Source of the DNA: an uncultured Clostridia bacterium
GTDB lineage: Bacteria > Bacillota > Clostridia > TANB77 > CAG-508
Direction of reading: 5' to 3'
NCBI GenBank assembly: GCA_944388635.1
Contig: CALXJN010000031.1
Span: 1 to 12,969, forward strand
DNA: 12,969 bases
The notes beneath the pieces are model-generated. The model made no database searches, had not been told where the DNA came from, and saw only the letters and a program-made list of their open reading frames with translations. A program made the translations under genes and the position numbers. Position 1 is the stretch's first letter. Each line of letters starts with the position of its first letter. Below are positions 11,140 to 12,969 of this stretch, one piece after another.

Positions 11140-12969
11140 TTATTCCTCCTTTTCTAATTTAACATTTTTAATTCTTAAAGTATTTAATATTACTGTAAAA
11201 CTGCTAAACATCATTGCAAAACCTGCAATCATTGGATTTATGCTTATTCCTACTGGTTTTAATACTCCCATTGCGATTGGTATCATTAAAACATTATAGA
11301 AAAATGCCCAAAATAGATTTTGCTTTATATTTATAACAGTTTTTTTACTTATGTTTATTAAATCTAGTATTTTATTTAAATCGTTTTTCATCAAAATAAC
11401 ATCTGCTGAATCCATTGCAATGTCTGTACCTGAATGTATGCTTACTCCAATATCTGAATTTGCAAGTGCTGGACTATCGTTTATTCCGTCTCCGCACATC
11501 ATAACCTTTTTACCTTGTTCTTTTAGTTTTTTTATGTTTTCTACCTTGTCCGAAGGTAAAACATTTGCAATAATTTTTTCTATTCCAACTTCTTTTGCAA
11601 TAATTTCTGCAACTTCTTGATTATCTCCTGTAAGCATAATTACTTCTATATTGTTTTTCTTTAAATTATTTATTATTTTTTTTGCATTCTCTCTTAAAAT
11701 ATCATTTACTCCTATAATTGCAATTATTTGTTTTTCTTCTATCACATATACTATACTATTCCCTCTTTTAGAAAGTTCTCTTTCCTTATCTTCATATTTG
11801 TTTTCAATATTAAAATATGAAACAATTTTAGAATTACCAAGTATTACTTTTTTATTTTCAATATTTCCTGTTATCCCATATCCACTTATATTTTCAAAGT
11901 TTTCTACTTTATATAATTCCATTTTCATATCTTTTGCATAATCTATAAATGCTTTTGCTATTGGATGAGTAGATTTTTTCTCTAGGCTTGCTGCTACTTT
12001 TAAAATTTCCTCATCTTTTCTATCTGTAAAATTTATAATTTCTGCAATCTTTAAATTTCCATAAGTTAATGTACCTGTTTTGTCAAATACTATTGTATCA
12101 ATTTTTTCTGCATTTTCTAATACTTGACTTTTCTTTACTAAAATACCATTACTTGCACATAGTCCTTCACTAACTACTATCGCTAGCGGTGTTGCTAGTC
12201 CTAAACTACAAGGGCAAGCAATAACTAAGATTGTAACAAATGTAATTAATGCTTCACTTACTTCAAAGCCTAATATTAAGTATACGATAAATGTTAGTAT
12301 TGCAATTATAATAAGTATTGGAACAAAATAACCGCTTATTTTATCTGCAATTTTAGCAATTGGCGCTTTTGTATTTGTCGCCTCAACCACTAATTTTACT
12401 ATTTGAGATATTGTAGAGTCCCTACCTATTTTTTCTGCTTTATATTCTAAATACCCATCATAATTTAAGCTTCCTGCAATTACTTTATCTCCTTCTATTT
12501 TTGTTATGGGTTTACTTTCTCCTGTTATAAATGTTTCATCTATGTGTGATTTTCCAGTTGTAATTGTTCCGTCAACTGCAATTTTATCTCCTGCATGACA
12601 TACTACTATATCTCCTTTTTGTATTTCATCTATTGTAACTTTTTTCTCTTTTCCATCAACTTTTATTATTGCATCTTTTGGAGTTATTTGTACTAATTTT
12701 TTTATTGCGTCTTTTGTTTTATCTTTACTTATACTTTCAACATATCTTCCAAGCTTTATGAAAAAGATTACTATAGCAGCTGATTCGAAATATAAATGTT
12801 CTACATATTCAGTATACCCTCTTAAAATCATAATCATTCCAAACGTGCTATAAAGAAAACTACTTATAACTCCTATTGCAACTAATGTATCCATATTAGG
12901 AGTCTTATAAATAATATTAAGTATTCCGCTTTTTAGTATTTCAAATCCGTATATCAAATATAATATTGT
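11140..12969 (-). CDS. copA: Copper-exporting P1B-type ATPase, 5' end cut by the window
   Basis: The frame is open through the window edge (TILYL precedes a TTG at 12955-12957 that is not the true start), leaving 609 visible residues. Visible motifs are NMDTLVAIG, TGESKP (actuator domain), the metal-transport CPC in ACPCSLGLATP (about residue 250), FDKTGTLT with the phosphorylated Asp, STHPIAKAF, MLTGDNQEVAE, and GDGINDSPALANSDIG. The last TM helices carry YN (FFYNVLMIPIAMG) and MMFSSFTVILN, the pattern of Cu(I)-specific P1B-1 pumps. The enzyme uses ATP to move Cu(I) out of the cytoplasm. Any N-terminal HMA domain and the first TM helices lie outside the window. copZ follows at once, which supports copper rather than zinc or cadmium as the substrate. 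Confidence 0.95.
   Translation of the reverse strand, partial: TILYLIYGFEILKSGILNIIYKTPNMDTLVAIGVISSFLYSTFGMIMILRGYTEYVEHLYFESAAIVIFFIKLGRYVESISKDKTKDAIKKLVQITPKDAIIKVDGKEKKVTIDEIQKGDIVVCHAGDKIAVDGTITTGKSHIDETFITGESKPITKIEGDKVIAGSLNYDGYLEYKAEKIGRDSTISQIVKLVVEATNTKAPIAKIADKISGYFVPILIIIAILTFIVYLILGFEVSEALITFVTILVIACPCSLGLATPLAIVVSEGLCASNGILVKKSQVLENAEKIDTIVFDKTGTLTYGNLKIAEIINFTDRKDEEILKVAASLEKKSTHPIAKAFIDYAKDMKMELYKVENFENISGYGITGNIENKKVILGNSKIVSYFNIENKYEDKERELSKRGNSIVYVIEEKQIIAIIGVNDILRENAKKIINNLKKNNIEVIMLTGDNQEVAEIIAKEVGIEKIIANVLPSDKVENIKKLKEQGKKVMMCGDGINDSPALANSDIGVSIHSGTDIAMDSADVILMKNDLNKILDLINISKKTVINIKQNLFWAFFYNVLMIPIAMGVLKPVGISINPMIAGFAMMFSSFTVILNTLRIKNVKLEKEE

Noticed and set aside
12955..12957. 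TTG as the copA start codon
   Set aside because: The frame stays open to the window edge and the protein would lack its first TM helices and N-terminal region, so the true start is outside.

Overview
The window is AT-rich (most genes have AT-ending codons, AGA for Arg and TTA for Leu), and every supported gene lies on the minus strand. The gene set suggests a low-GC Gram-positive bacterium, most likely one of the Clostridia: the spore-formers' sigma factor SigH, a membrane-anchored Amidase_3 cell-wall hydrolase, a Bacillus-type ThyA, tRNAs with encoded CCA ends, and strong AGGAGG ribosome sites. I cannot name the species. Because all genes are on the minus strand, transcription runs from high to low coordinates.

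From high to low coordinates: (a) 10909-12969 holds the 3' part of a copper-exporting P1B ATPase (copA, cut by the window edge) followed directly by copZ. (b) 10115-10790 is a hemolysin III/PAQR-type membrane protein gene broken by one extra base. Its terminator shares DNA with the promoter of the next gene. (c) 8300-10018 is an AMP-forming acyl-CoA ligase. (d) 7321-8142 is an unrecognised soluble protein preceded by two promoters, a phased TTGTAA repeat array and a dyad. (e) 5958-7261 is thyA-folA, the dTMP-synthesis pair: ThyA oxidises methylene-THF to DHF and DHFR reduces it again. (f) 5442-5957 has no protein gene. It holds hairpins, a perfect-consensus promoter, tRNA-Gly(TCC), a tRNA with anticodon CAT, and two intrinsic terminators. 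(g) 3188-5441 is an overlapping two-gene operon of unknown coiled-coil proteins, followed by the cell-wall amidase (1696-3114). (h) 1084-1694 is a self-contained transcription unit with its own promoter, one small two-TM membrane protein gene and a strong terminator. Its base composition and codon use differ sharply from everything around it, so it looks acquired. (i) 1-1011 carries sigH, tRNA-Thr(GGT), apparently in the sigH transcript, and the first 15 codons of ychF.

The best candidates for something undescribed are the GC-rich cassette with its tryptophan-laddered extracytoplasmic loop, the unknown coiled-coil gene pair, and the unusual promoter array before the 7321-8142 gene. I saw no CRISPR array, transposase, integrase or recognisable defence system.
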